From: Diphasiastrum complanatum
Taxonomy: Eukaryota; Streptophyta; Lycopodiopsida; Lycopodiales; Lycopodiaceae
Direction: 5' to 3'
Length of the DNA stretch: 64,000 nt
Assembly: GCA_029204225.1 (NCBI GenBank)
Contig: CM055103.1
Span: 52,865,538-52,929,537, forward strand
Below, in pieces: positions 1 to 13,849 of this stretch; position 1 is the first letter of the stretch; each line of letters begins with the position of its first letter. A program made the translations under genes and the position numbers. Below the pieces are notes generated by a model that worked only from the letters and a program-made list of their open reading frames with translations, ran no database searches and was not told the DNA's origin.

Positions 1-342
1 TCGCAAGCTCTGCAGCTAATTGTGGAGGTGCATGACTAATGCAGTTGTCCTCACTTCGTACTTTTGTTTTATTTTTTCTCACGCTTCATGGCTGCTTTGG
101 CAATCTTCAATCTGCATGAGAATGTCTTCGTTTATGGAGGATACGATGATCGCCATTGCGCGTTCATCCTTCCTTATCCACTCCGCCCTCCTTCGATCTC
201 CCTCTGGATGTTTTGGCTCTGTGAGATCGGTCACTGACCATATCTCCTCGCCTTTTAGAAGTGTCTTTATCTCGAACTTCAATATGCGATAGTTTGCGCC
301 ATCAAGATTGATCGTGATCTTTGCCTGAATTGTAGTAGCCAT
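1..342 (-). pseudogene. Ty1/copia gag N-terminal fragment
   Basis: Reading on the minus strand from an ATG at 342, the product starts MATTIQAK and has the copia Gag layout: a 'LDGANYRILKFEIKTLL' opening, then an acidic linker and an 'AIIVSSINEDILMQI' helix. Gag forms the particle that packages retroelement RNA. The frame is broken by a stop at about 79, where a Trp codon is expected (TGA for TGG), after which the same frame continues with 'EKIKQKYEVRTTALVMHLHN', and by a further stop nearer the edge. It sits just downstream of a primer binding site and LTR on the same strand. The left part lies outside the window. It is a dead copy. Confidence 0.8.
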
Positions 343-360
343 ATTGTATCTAATGAACCT

Positions 361-372
361 GCTCTGATACCA
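361..372 (-). other. copia primer binding site (initiator-Met tRNA)
   Basis: The minus strand reads TGGTATCAGAGC, complementary to the 3' end of plant initiator Met tRNA, the standard copia primer for minus-strand DNA synthesis. It lies between an LTR end (CGCAGCA) and the gag start at 342. Confidence 0.85.
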
Positions 373-754
373 TGCTGCGTGATTGCGGTGCTTTTGCGAA
401 AGTGTGTTGCGCAATGCGCGGAATTGCAGGAACCAGCCAAGCTAATATGAATCACAGACAATGTGACGATCAATCAAGCTCATACAACGCAAAAATTACT
501 AGAAGAACAGAACATCTTTTTACATTTCCTTCTTTTGGAGTGAGTCACCAGTGCATACCAGACCAGCAGCCTGACGCTTCTCTTACACATTTCTATCTTC
601 TTTGTTTCCTCGTACACATATCTATTTGTTTTCTGTTCTACTCTTATATTCCACTAATGGGAATTACAAGATAACTTAACTAGTCATTACAAGAGAGGTT
701 TATGCTAAACTATCAGTTAACTACGTGTAATCTTGCCTATGGCTGAGTGTGACA
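373..754 (-). repeat. Copia LTR (about 382 bp)
   Basis: On the minus strand this stretch starts TGTCACACTC and ends CGCAGCA directly against the primer site, giving the expected TG...CA ends. The right boundary at 754 is chosen on the TGTCACAC start and is the less certain one. No second copy is in the window for comparison. Confidence 0.55.
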
Positions 755-1762
755 CTTTTCGCGTCTCACGACTACCGGGTTTTGAATTCGATAATTCGAG
801 TCACTCGACATTTCGTAGCTTGACAGTTCGCTTGTCCATAGCTCTTTGTTCATAGCTCATCTCAGTGCTTGTAGACATTCGATGTTCGGTACCCACTCGA
901 ACTATCGGCTGTTTTGGGATGTGCCGAAAAGGCTGGTTGAGGTCAGTAAGTACCCGGTCTATTATAGTTAAGTCTGGTTCTGGTAGGCCTGTAGTTAGCC
1001 TACGTATGGGCTTGCAGAAGCTGCTAGTACATCACTGGTACCGATCACCCAATAGTCAATACTCAGTACTTGATGTAGATGATTCATGAACATAGGCTGA
1101 TGTAACCGTTCGTTATTGTTGCTATGATGGACTGTAACCCATAGGTGAAAATCTGGTAGTTAAACCAATTGCAGTAAATGATAGTCGATAACTTATAATT
1201 GGTAATGATAGCCAAGATTGGGTAGATCGATGAAATTTTGTCATAAGCCAAAATGATTGTTGTAAACACTAATGTTTCTAAAAAGAGGTCATAAGCCGAA
1301 AGGATTGTTGTAAACACTATCTTTCTAGAAAGAGCTACTAGAAAGGCCTTCCAGGTAGCAAAGAAGATGGTCTTCCCAAGAACTAGACAGTCCTTCGATA
1401 CTAGGTTACAAACATGACTTTAACCAATCTTTTAGACTGAAATTCCTTCCTAATGTTGCTTGAAAGATATTATTGCACCCTCTTGAAGGCATTGAAGTGG
1501 CTTCATTATAGAAAAAATCATAGAATCCTCCCTTTAACATTTGTGGAACGGGGCTTTTATTGTACAGAATGCATTGCAATCTGTACATATAGACTGAGTC
1601 ACAAAAGAAATATCTCATTTTATTCATCAACTTCGGCATTTCCAGCTGTGAAGGCTGATCGTAGAAATGATATAAACAGACAGGCTAGTCTCTCTTTTTT
1701 GCCATCTCAGGTGGAGACTTTTGTGTTTGGATTCAAGCTGGGAAGATTCTGGCAATGGCTGA
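755..1762. other. Spacer with a 48-bp direct duplication
   Basis: No gene seen. The only structure is a two-copy direct repeat at 1241-1288 and 1289-1337 (period 48, starting TCATAAGCC, with TTGTTGTAAACACTA inside). The short open frames here have no recognisable motif. Confidence 0.55.
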
Positions 1763-2131
1763 CTAGAAATTGATGATTTCAAATCTTCCATCTGGCAATT
1801 TGACCAGATCCCACGCATGATTCTTCTCGATAGAATCCATTTCCTCCTCCATGGCTTTCATCCAGTGATTCTGGTCCTCGCTTCTGCTTGCTGCCTTGTA
1901 ACAATTGGGCTCTTCATGGCTCTCGTGTGCCAATAGAACCATGTCATCAAACTTGGAAGGCACTTTCTTGATCCTGGTTGATCTTCTCTGCATTGGCTCT
2001 AACTCTGTCATTGGGGCTTCTGACTCTCTTATCGGCAGTTCTTCTGGTACCTCTGGCTCCCTTGTTAATGCCTCTTCTAACATGTCCGCCACTGTAACCT
2101 CTTGATTCTGGATCTCTTCGTTGATTTCCAT
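1763..2131 (-). pseudogene. Copia polyprotein: integrase tail and first part of RT
   Basis: The product runs from an acidic, low-complexity integrase-RT linker through 'RRSTRIKKVPSKF' into the start of the copia RT family (RVT_2): 'HWMKAMEEEMDSIEKN' and 'WDLVKLPDG'. In an intact element the next residues lead into the RT fingers, but here the frame stops within a few codons of 'LPDGR' and no further RT is found to the left. It continues the element read from 4264 leftwards on the minus strand, separated from the integrase frame by a break near 2140. The remnant is truncated and cannot make RT. Confidence 0.85.
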
Positions 2132-2152
2132 GCCATCACTTATGTAGATGAC

Positions 2153-3202
2153 CTACGTATTAGGCATCTTTTCTTCATCAACTCCCTTTCTCAGCAGGTC
2201 CAGCTCCTCTTCATGGAACACTACATCTCTGGAGATGTAAATGTTCTTTGATTCAGCGTGATATACTCTATAAGCCTTGGCATCATCTACGTATCCAACC
2301 AAGACGTATTTAATTGATTTTTGATCCAATTTCTTCCTGTTTTCGTGTGGAATTAGAGCAAACGCAGTACACCCAAAGACTCTCAAATGTCTTAGGGATG
2401 GTTTACGTCCAAACCATTGTTCATAAGGCATTCTCCCATTCAATGCCTTCGTGGGCGATCTATTGATTGCGTGTACTGCCGTCCCTGCAGCCTCTGCCCA
2501 CAGAAACTTGGGCATTTCATTGTCATGCAGTAGGCACCTCACCTTTTCTATAATCACCCAGTTGTTCCTCTCTGAGACCCCGTTTTGTTGGGGAGTATAT
2601 GGGACATGCAGCTCACAAAAATCATCGAAGGCGTTGCTCCTATATTCACCGCCATTGTCTGTCCTCAGCCTTTTGATTCTTCTGTCTGTCTGGTTCTCGA
2701 CGAATTGGTTAAATGATTTAAACACTTCGAACGTCTGACCTTTTGACTTCAAGAATCTAATGAACACCATTCGTGAGCAGTCGTCTATGAATATGACGAA
2801 ATATCTCGCTCCTCCTATTGATTCAGTTTCCATGGGTCCACAGAGGTCTGAGTGGATCAAATTCAACAGTTGCCCCTGCCCTTTTCCTTCGTAGCTTGCA
2901 AAACGTTCTCTGCTCTGCTTTCCATACATACATGCGTCGCATCTTCCTATGTCTGTGCTGGGATTGAAATCGAAATCCCTGACTAAGTTTCCTTGTGCCA
3001 ATTGACACAGTCCTGCCAATTCCAGGTGTCCCAGTCTCTTGTGCCACATGTCGTTCTTCTCTGTCTCTGTTGAAGCCACACGCACTATTTCCCGCTGCTC
3101 TGTATTGACTATCAATTGGTATAATCCTCCTCTTCTTTTTCCTATAGGTATGGCTACATCGTCTATGAGCTTGCTGCATTCTCTTCTTGAAAATACTATC
3201 AA
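2153..3202 (-). pseudogene. Copia integrase
   Basis: Integrase inserts retroelement cDNA into the genome. The zinc-binding HHCC region is visible ('HKRLGHLELAGL' to 'GRCDACMYGK'). It is followed by the catalytic core with all three acidic residues in place: Asp in 'LIHSDLCGPM', Asp in 'RLRTDNGGEY' and Glu in 'QQNGVSERNN'. The C-terminal part carries the copia signatures 'LRVFGCTAFALIP' and 'YVLVGYVDDAKAYRVY'. The reading frame is long and unbroken (349 codons), but upstream it meets an 87-bp duplication and a frameshift that separate it from gag-protease. It belongs with the gag-protease at 3347-4264 and the RT start at 1763-2131. RT and RNase H are missing, so the element is dead although this domain looks sound. 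Confidence 0.9.
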
Positions 3203-3274
3203 TTGGTATAATCCTCCTCTTCTTTTTCCTATAGGTATGGCTACATCGTCTATGAGCTTGTTGCATTCTCTTCT
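3108..3274 (-). repeat. 87-bp tandem duplication inside copia pol
   Basis: The segment starting ACTATCAATTGG at 3108 recurs at 3195 with a period of 87 bp and only a base or so of difference. 87 is a multiple of three, so the duplication itself keeps frame (29 codons). It lies in the protease-integrase connector. The near identity points to a recent slip or unequal exchange in an old element. Confidence 0.85.
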
Positions 3275-3346
3275 CTAGATCCATGTCAACAATGCAAGCA
3301 ACTGAAATCAAGTTCTTGGCAATGTTTGGCACATGCAAGACTTCAC

Positions 3347-4264
3347 TCAATGTGAACCTTCTGTCATTGGGAAGTCAAAGGCTGATTGTCCAACTCCCAC
3401 AGCTCTGATCACCTCTTTGTCTCCTATTGTCAGTTCCTTTTCCCCTACAATCAGCTCATAGGTGACGAAAGAACTTCTGTTGAAGGTCATGTGTTTCGTT
3501 GCAGCTGAGTCGAGATACCATCCCATGTCTGTGGTGTCTCTGAATCCCTTTAATTCACTCTTGATTTCTATGATTTCTGCACAACTGTCTGAAGAAGATT
3601 GTTGGCTGATCTCTTCTGGTTCATCTTGCATTATAGCCATGAATGCTATCTTTGTCTCATCCTCCTCAGCTTCAATCTCCGTCAGGTTCGCTTCTGCACT
3701 CAGCCTTCTCTTGACATCTTCACGCTTCTTTGGACACTGTTTCACAAAGTGCCCGATCTCGTCACAATAGTAGCACTTCACATCATAGCCCTTCTTCTGT
3801 CCTTCTTTCCACGACTTCTTCTTGGAATCCTTCAAACTTTCCCCCCGCTCAGTGTTTTGATCTTTCTTGATCTTGAAGTCCTTGAATCCGCTTATGAGAG
3901 CAACATCAGTTTGCCTGTCATTGGCTTCTCTCCTTACCTCATCCTGAAGTAATCGATTGCATACATAGTCTACTGTCAGCCTTTCTTCCATCCCTTCCAG
4001 ATTGATCAACAGGGCCTCATATTGGTCTGGCAAGCTTCCCAATATTCTGTAGATCAATTGCCTTTGCTCCACCGCCGCGCCTGCTTTGTCCAATTGCCGC
4101 GCCATGGTCTTGATCTTCTCTAAGTGAGCACTCATGCTGTCACCGCTACCCATTCGTATGTTCGCCAGGTGAAGCAGAATGTTGGCTATCCGTTGCGCTT
4201 CGTACGCCTCCTTCAGCTGCGTCCAGGCCTCCATCGATGTCTTGGTGTGCCTGACTCGATCCAC
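3347..4264 (-). pseudogene. Copia gag C-terminal half, zinc knuckle and protease start
   Basis: Helical Gag segments ('TSMEAWTQLKEAYEAQRI', 'IYRILGSLPDQYEALL') are followed by a CCHC knuckle ('CYYCDEIGHFVKQC') and a Lys/Glu-rich linker. The retroviral-type aspartic protease then begins with 'WYLDSAATKHMTF', where the usual DSGA is DSAA. The Gag N-terminus is missing: at 4264 the frame joins sequence from a different copia (next entry). The frame ends at 3347, and the next frame (from about 3350) continues with 'MSEVLHVPNIAKNLISV', so one frameshift separates it from the protease-integrase connector. Confidence 0.87.
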
Positions 4265-4289
4265 CGGTTATCCTAAGTGTGAATTGCTT

Positions 4290-4828
4290 ATAACTAACAT
4301 GATTAATACCCCTTTGATTTGTTGTCCAGAGCTGTTGAGGTATAATACTCATCTGCGATCACGGCAAAAGCATCTGCCTTATCTTCATCTGCTTCAACAA
4401 TGTTTGCCTGATCTGCACCCTTTCTTTTATAGTCTTCTTTTTCTTGCAACATTCTCTTGCAAAGTGTCCACGCCTGTCACAGTAAAAATATTTCTTTTAT
4501 GACCTGTCTTGCCACCCTTTCTATTTTCTTTTGTACGCATCCCAGGCGCCCTTGGCTGTCTCATGATCCCTTACATGGGAAATGGCTGCCTTCCCAAGTG
4601 ACATGCAGATCAACATGTGAGCTTTCGGCTCCCTGCTAGCTACCAGCTCGGCCTGCGCATAGCTTTTAACACGACCTCTTGATCCAGTTTTATCGTCTCT
4701 GTCCCTGCCACTACGCCCCATAGCCCCTTCTTTTTGATCAGAATCTTCATTTTACAGCTCCAGGAAGTATAATTCTCTCCCTCCAGTTGATCGATCATCT
4801 TAGCTTTCATCGATCCCTCAGACGCCAT
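4290..4828 (-). pseudogene. Second copia gag, collapsed (N-terminus fused to zinc knuckle and protease linker)
   Basis: From the ATG at 4828 (MASEGSMKAK) the product matches a copia Gag start ('IDQLEGENYTSWSCKMKIL'), and in a shifted frame continues to 'AKGAWDAYKRK' near 4521. It then jumps to a knuckle at about 4430-4500 ('YFYCDRRGHFAREC', with the first Cys changed to Tyr) and an acidic linker. The middle of Gag is deleted. Reading on, it meets the gag of another element at 4264, which repeats the same functional region ('MEAWTQLKEAYE' against 'KGAWDAYKRK'), so these are two elements and not one. Confidence 0.75.
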
Positions 4829-6266
4829 CCTATGCTTTATCACAACTTGATTGTCCTCCGTGATTCGCGATAATGATATGGATCCAATAACACGAGCTAA
4901 TTCGTGCTGGAGAAAAGGTAATGATGTCTGAATGCAATTTGCAAACGTGTCCCCCACTTTTTTCTTTTCACGCGAGTGGGCCGATAACCATTGAAAGAGA
5001 TTTAGTATCAACCAAAGATTCACTACGTTGAACAGCAAATGGCATTCAGATAATTCACAGCAAGCAAGGATCATCTCATCTTCAGCGCATCATGAATCAA
5101 GAAAAAAACTCATAAACATATAATAGCAAAAACCGTGTCGATCCATTCGTGTCATATGTACATATATTCGTGTAAGCCTTACACGCCCATATTCCAAAAG
5201 AAAGGTCATGTGCCTATGTGTCCTGTGGGTTTAACTAACGGGCATCCTTATGGCAAGAAAGCTCATTACATAGCGCTTAGTTACATATGGCTAGAATTGC
5301 CTGATGGTGCACAAGAATTGTCAGGTGCACGTTATGCACCTGGTGCTTGATGCCCAGCATCGAGCAGGGCATCGAGCACCCATCGTTGTGCACCAACAAT
5401 GAGATTTAAAAAGAAATATCCATTCCGGTGTGGAAAGTAATTGCCCACTTCATTATCATGACCTTTTCATGCAGGAGATTATTGGATTTCATGCAGCAGA
5501 CACAGCATGAGGCTTTTCCGTGCGATGATTCTATCTTCTCAAGTTCTGATTTGCAGAAATTAGCTCTCCGTTCAGACCATTTGCACTTGCTATTTAATTC
5601 GTCGAATTTTCAAATTTGAATATAATATTTCAAGCCCTCATACATCGGACTTCGAAAGTCTGCACTTCCAATCTCATCGTCTCTGATGTAAATGGCACCA
5701 AATTTTTGTGATGAGGGTGTCGTTTAAAAAGATTCCAATCACAAACTAAAAACCAAATAACGCTCTGTACGGAACTTGGGAGAAATTTCTTCTTCGTACA
5801 AATCTGTACGGGACTGTTTACAGTGAGCCCATACTGTACGCCAAGGAACCAAGGCAAAAGGTTTTAGATTGCAGTCTGTCTTCATTGTTTGCCATGCTTG
5901 TACAAATCTGAGTGGCTCGGATCTTAAGTCGCATTCAGTTGATATATACAGAATTGCACAAGTTTCTTTAGCTGGGTTCTTGTTTATGTACATATCTGAT
6001 ACATTCCTCTGAATCCTATGCTTTTGCCATACATAGCATATACTGATCTTGACTTTAGCTCTGAGTCATATTTATGTGCACCTAGTAAACAGTCTACCCA
6101 CCATGAGCTTGTTTATTCTTTTAAATGTCATCTCTTTGTATTTCACTTTTGCTCTGAGGTATATTTTTGTGCACCTAGTCTGCCCACCACGAACTTGTTT
6201 ATTCTTTTATACATCGTCCTCTGTGCATTTCAGTTTTGCAGAGTACTAATCTTGCCTGTTCTTTAG
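4829..6266 (+). other. Presumed LACS intron sequence without coding features
   Basis: No exon of the acyl-CoA synthetase and no retroelement frame is seen here. The stretch holds a base-paired structure at 5305-5395 and a direct duplication with a period of about 93 bp (copies starting at 6059 and 6152, with TGTGCACCTAGT and CTTGTTTATTC in each) immediately before the first visible LACS exon. That it is intron is an inference from the acceptor site at 6266. Confidence 0.5.
5305..5395. other. Nested inverted repeats forming a three-way-junction shape
   Basis: The outer arms TGGTGCACAA (5305-5314) and TTGTGCACCA (5386-5395) pair perfectly. Inside are two further hairpins: CAGGTGCA/TGCACCTG (5322-5329 with 5335-5342, 5-nt loop) and GGTGCTTGATGCCC/GGGCATCGAGCACC (5342-5355 with 5367-5380, one wobble pair, 11-nt loop). 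No known RNA family was recognised. It may be a small palindromic repeat. Confidence 0.7.
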
Positions 6267-9508
<3,242 letters not shown>

Positions 9509-10310
9509 GCAGGTTATTGGATTGGACTTTGACGAAACATGGGCTGCCTTTTTTCTATTTTATGGCTATGTTGGTTCAGAAAAACTGGGTTAGCATTTCA
9601 TTGATCTTGCCACACGAGTCATGTATTTGGGCAAGGGCTAACGGCTCATTGGTTGAAAGTGTAAACTCCTGTTTTGGAGTAAAATAGACTAATAGGGGCT
9701 CCAAAATAGTGCTTTTGCGTATTATGTGCAAAAGCAATGTGGGTCAGTGTTCACTTTCCAGTTTTGAATTGTCAAGGCAAGTTATGGAATAAGTTGACTA
9801 AATAATCAGAGGTTTTAAAATTTTTCAACTATCACTCCTGAACTGCCTCAGGCAGTTCACATGAACTGTTTGTTCTTTGTATTCTGATTATTTGATATTT
9901 AATTGGCACATGCTGTTTTGATTACTATGCATGTTTCCTTTTCGCTTGAAGCGTGTTGTTTTACAGCATTCTATGCATTTCCATTGACATGCATTGATAG
10001 AATTCGTAAAGGTTCTGAAGATAGACTTGATCTATAAAAAATGTCATCATTTGACTCTATAGTACAGAGTCAGTCTTCAACAGATACTATCAACAATGGT
10101 CGATATCTCTCTATAGGACAATCTGAAATCTCATTACACCATATGTTCCAATGATTATAGATAGATTTGGGAAAGATGGACAGAGACAACTCATATATTT
10201 TTAGAGAGAGAGAGAGAGAGTTGGAGTGGGTCATAGGTGGTCCCCGTATAGAGAGAGATTGAGTTGAATGTGCCATTTTGGTAGCATCACTCAATCCTTT
10301 AGATAAGTAA
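9509..10310. other. LACS 3' flank, probably 3' UTR then spacer
   Basis: This follows the LACS stop codon. It has no other coding signal. A short (GA) run lies at about 10202-10222. The poly(A) site cannot be placed from sequence alone. Confidence 0.5.
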
Positions 10311-10428
10311 ATGAATTTTCCACTGACCTTTCCATTGGGGAAGCCTACCATGAAAATGGCTTGGCCTAATGGCCTCAACATCTTTCATGGTAGGATTTCC
10401 CAATGGAAAGGTCACTGAAAAATCCAGT
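10311..10428. repeat. Imperfect inverted repeat, hairpin of about 118 nt
   Basis: Arms at 10311-10354 and 10383-10428 are complementary at roughly 40 of 45 positions (for example CCTTTCCATTGG against CCAATGGAAAGG, and CCTACCATGAAA against TTTCATGGTAGG), around a loop of about 28 nt. Length and shape would suit a small foldback element or a MIRNA-like precursor. Neither is shown. Confidence 0.8.
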
Positions 10429-11109
10429 CCCCCATACAAAAAGGTTACATCTATGGTCGATCCTCCTCCAACCTTTTATCTAGATTAACTCATCTAACCT
10501 GTGTCCTGCCTATCGAGCATTGCACAAGCAAATTACATGAAAATTTTCTAGCTTAACTGTGCTAGCTAATGTCTAAACAAGTTTTGCTCACATCAGAATC
10601 CACAACAATAAAGTATAAAAACAAATAATGTTTAAACAAAATGTTTTTCCAAATTGGAAACTTTAGAGATAGTGATAAGTACATTATGATTCCACTTTAT
10701 TACTCACTCTTTACATAGTTAAATGGCTTAAATAGCATCAGACCAAGGAATCGAAATTCCTATATTGGGTATATGCTTGAGAACCATACCATTTTCTCCG
10801 CTTTCGTCGAGATCGGTTTAAAAAAATTCATTTCCAAAATCGATTATTATAGCTTAACCAAAGGTCCAACAGTATTTAAGTTCCCAAAAAACCGGCTTAG
10901 CCAAAAATGTTAAAGTAATAAAGTCTGAAAACATGCGTATTGTCCCTAGAGAAAGGAAATCCAAATTCCTTCAACTCACATTACGAGAAACAACAGAAAA
11001 TCCAAGGCTAAATTTTGACAATCAATCACCAAGGAATGTTATTCCTTGTCCACTTCTTATTTGGTTGCCACAAAGTAACTAGCTTTGGCCAATAGTTGAT
11101 ATTGGAAAT
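10429..11109. other. Spacer, no gene seen
   Basis: AT-rich sequence without recognisable coding or repeat structure. Confidence 0.5.
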
Positions 11110-11312
11110 GTGTTACAATCTTTGTGCTCCTATGGAAGTCTCATCCACTGGAGGCTCCAAATATTTCGTCACCTATATTCACGATTACATTAGAAGAGTC
11201 GGATGCTCAAGCAGAGGAGTCAAACATTGGAAACCTTCAAAGCTTTCAAGTAGTTAGCAGAGAATGAGACTGGAAAGGAAATCAAGAGGATTAGAAGTGA
11301 AGTTTTTTGCTA
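11110..11312 (+). pseudogene. Copia integrase core scrap
   Basis: A short stretch encodes 'LCAPMEVSSTGGSKYFVTY' and 'IHDYIRR', then in a shifted frame 'LETFKAFK' (stop) 'LAENETGKEIKRIRSE'. This matches the copia integrase core between the first and second catalytic Asp. The first Asp region reads 'LCAPM' in place of 'DLCGPM'. Frameshifts and a stop show an old fragment. It is too short to give an open frame of note, so it is easily missed. Confidence 0.7.
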
Positions 11313-11390
11313 AATTTTAGTATGCTTTAATATTGCTAATTGACAGTTCACTTATAGTGCAAGAGGAGCTAGTTCTCTCTAGAAGTGTTT

Positions 11391-11479
<89 letters not shown>
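11391..11479. repeat. (GA)n microsatellite
   Basis: About 89 bp of almost pure GA with one interruption (AAAG near 11406). Open frames of alternating Arg/Glu or Ser/Leu across it are artefacts of the repeat. Confidence 0.97.
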
Positions 11480-11481
<2 letters not shown>

Positions 11482-12127
11482 TGTGTGTTGTGGGCATGAG
11501 AATGCTTGAAGCGATTTTGAGCGTTTTTTTCCTTGTCTTGGTTGTTACTTCATGTGATTTGATTTTATAAATAGGATGCACGGTTTCTTGATGTGAATAA
11601 GAAGGTGATCTAAAATCATTGTGGTATCACATTGCTATCTCGGTAAAGCTAGTGTTGACTACAATCCATGAACATTCCTTCCAATGTTTCAAGGTGAGCT
11701 CCGGAACAGGTCCTTGCCCAGAACATGCTTTTTTTTTTGGATATGGGTGTCAAAAAATAAGTCTTTTGATGGGGGATTTGATGGTAATTTTTGCAAAATG
11801 ATTTTATGTACTGTAGGAGCCTACTTATCCTTGACAACACCTAGGTATTACTGATTCACTGATTCATGATTCATTGATTCACTAATTAGTGGATCTAAAA
11901 TGTTGTCAACTTAGCCGCTAATGAAATTGGCACGCTATACCCTATACTAGGAATTCTAAACAGGCAAATTGTAGCAATGGCCTCAGTAGGTTTTTTGGTT
12001 TTCTACTATTTTGATTGGTTTTTAAATGTGTTTGCAAATTTTTTTAAAACTATATGGGTAAAAACAACCGTAAATAGGTGAAATTAAACTAATTAAGACT
12101 ATATGTAATATATATATATATATATTA
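11480..12127. other. Spacer ending in a (TA)n run
   Basis: No gene seen. A (TA)n tract lies at about 12109-12126, directly before the hairpin described next. Confidence 0.55.
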
Positions 12128-12170
12128 ATGGTACGGAACGGTTCTGAGTTAAGGAACCGTTCCGTACCAT
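12128..12170. repeat. Perfect 17-bp inverted repeat followed by a T run
   Basis: ATGGTACGGAACGGTTC (12128-12144) is exactly complementary to 12154-12170, with a 9-nt loop. A run of ten T follows at 12181-12190, and a (TA)n tract precedes it. Confidence 0.9.
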
Positions 12171-13387
12171 GGAACCCGAATTTTTTTTTTATACATAATG
12201 CTCAATGGACCTGCTATTTATAACAAATAATATGACATTTGACCCTACATGGTAGCGGCTAGAAACCTCTCCAAAAACCTAGATTTTCATGACTAGATGC
12301 AATATGTCTCAACTAGCCAATAAAAATGAGTCTAAATCCGATCTTATCAAGTTATCTACTTGCTAAAAATAGTAAGGACAGTATTCCTGGGCCTTATTGA
12401 CACAAAAAAACTTAACTCTAAGTTGAAATTGCATATTGGCCTCAAAATTGCCAACTTAACTAGTTGACATTTTTCAAACTCCCTCTTCAACTAGTTTTAC
12501 CACAACTTTGATCCATCTTAAGAATGATCTCTATTTCAATAATAGACCTTATTTCTATGGTTTTATAATGCAAAGCAATATATTCAACTTTACTCAATCG
12601 TATTCAAATACATAAGCAGACTAAGGAACCACTATATGAAGAAATATATGTCGAAGGCCTTACGTCGAAGGCTTTATGAAGGAATGTATTTTAACGGAAG
12701 AACATATGAAGCGACACTATCCTATTAAATGGATAAGACTGAATTTCGAATATACTATAATGCAGTTGGAGCATTCGCAACTCTTTGTACAATTGCAACT
12801 ATACACGTGTAATCATGTAATTAGTCCAAAATGACATGGTAGAAAACCAATTTAGCAGTTTATACACATGTCAACATTTCATTAGTCTAGACTAGATAGC
12901 TTCTTGGCATACAGAAAATCATGCCCTCTTGTCGAAAGGGTGTGTTGAACTCAGACCTATTCCTATATGTACTCCATTTTCATTCCAATGTAACAACGAG
13001 ATTTTGCATTTTTCTCTATTCTATCTTTGAGAGAAACATCTTATCTTTGTTCTATCTCGATCAACTTTGATAGAGAGACATTGTCGATGGATCCGACCTT
13101 TTATAGACTTTTGTCATGTCTGTGGAGTCTGATAATTTCATTAAGAGTTCTGTCAAAACTGTGTGTGATGTTACTTCTTGAATTCTATACTCGACATTAA
13201 AGTAGTATTGGCTGCTAGTTGTTCAAATATCTATCAAAAATAATAATCTCATTATTCAAAACCACATAAAGTGCAATAATCTCCAATATTCATACGTTTA
13301 TCATCTCTATGGGAAGGATTATCTTTTATACTACATTAAATCTAACTATTTGAAGGGAATTCAGCTACGACATAAGAGTTCATCTTT
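12171..13387. other. Spacer and possible gypsy LTR
   Basis: No coding signal. If the primer-like site at 13388 is real, an LTR should end at about 13382 (GAGTTCA). A TGTTGAACTC start near 12943 would make it roughly 440 bp. There is no second copy in the window to test that. Confidence 0.3.
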
Positions 13388-13407
13388 TGGCGCTGTTGCC
13401 GACGATG
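13388..13407 (+). other. Ty3/gypsy primer binding site, tRNA-Asp-like
   Basis: TGGCGCTGTTGCCGACGAT differs at about three positions from the tRNA-Asp complement (TGGCGCCGTTGCCGGGGAT) used by plant Athila-type gypsy elements. Confidence 0.65.
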
Positions 13408-13849
13408 GTAAATATAAATTGGAGACTTTGCAGAAAAATCTTGGACGCTTATGAAGATGAATGTCAAGCGCAGAACGCAGTGCTAAAGCAAACGGTTGGA
13501 ACGTTATCAAATATTACGTGAAGACTTTTTCAAGGAAATTCAGGAAGCTATTCAAAGTCGCCGATCATCAATCTCATCTTATCAAGAACCTAAAAATTTG
13601 TTTGAAAATATTTACAATAATCTTGACAATTCTTTTCCTGATATAGTTGTTTCTAATATTCTTAAACCAGATCCAGGCCACCTATACCAGATATGGAGGC
13701 TCCTCTACCGAGATTCACTCCTATTTCCAAGATCAAATATGATTATTTCAAAGGCACATTGTTGGATGATGCTGATGTTGGATTTTAATGCTCAACCTTA
13801 AATCCTTTTGATAATGAGCATCTTGAAAAGCCATTCAAAATAGAGATTT
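13408..13849 (+). pseudogene. Degenerate gypsy gag-like leader
   Basis: Downstream of the tRNA-Asp-like site, frames such as the one at 13496-13801 ('REDFFKEIQEAIQSRRSS', 'ENIYNNLDNSFPDIVV') have a charged helical look that would suit the start of a gypsy Gag. No diagnostic motif such as a CCHC knuckle is present, and neighbouring frames carry fragments of the same kind. Identity rests mainly on position. Confidence 0.35.

Noticed and set aside
5300-5400. CTGATGG near the nested stems suggesting a hammerhead ribozyme
   Set aside because: The second conserved core (GAAA) and the required stem order are not present.
11369-11581. Long open frames of Ser/Leu or Arg/Glu repeats (also at 14947-15478 and 31419-31625)
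   Set aside because: They are translations of GA microsatellites and have no composition or motif of a real protein.
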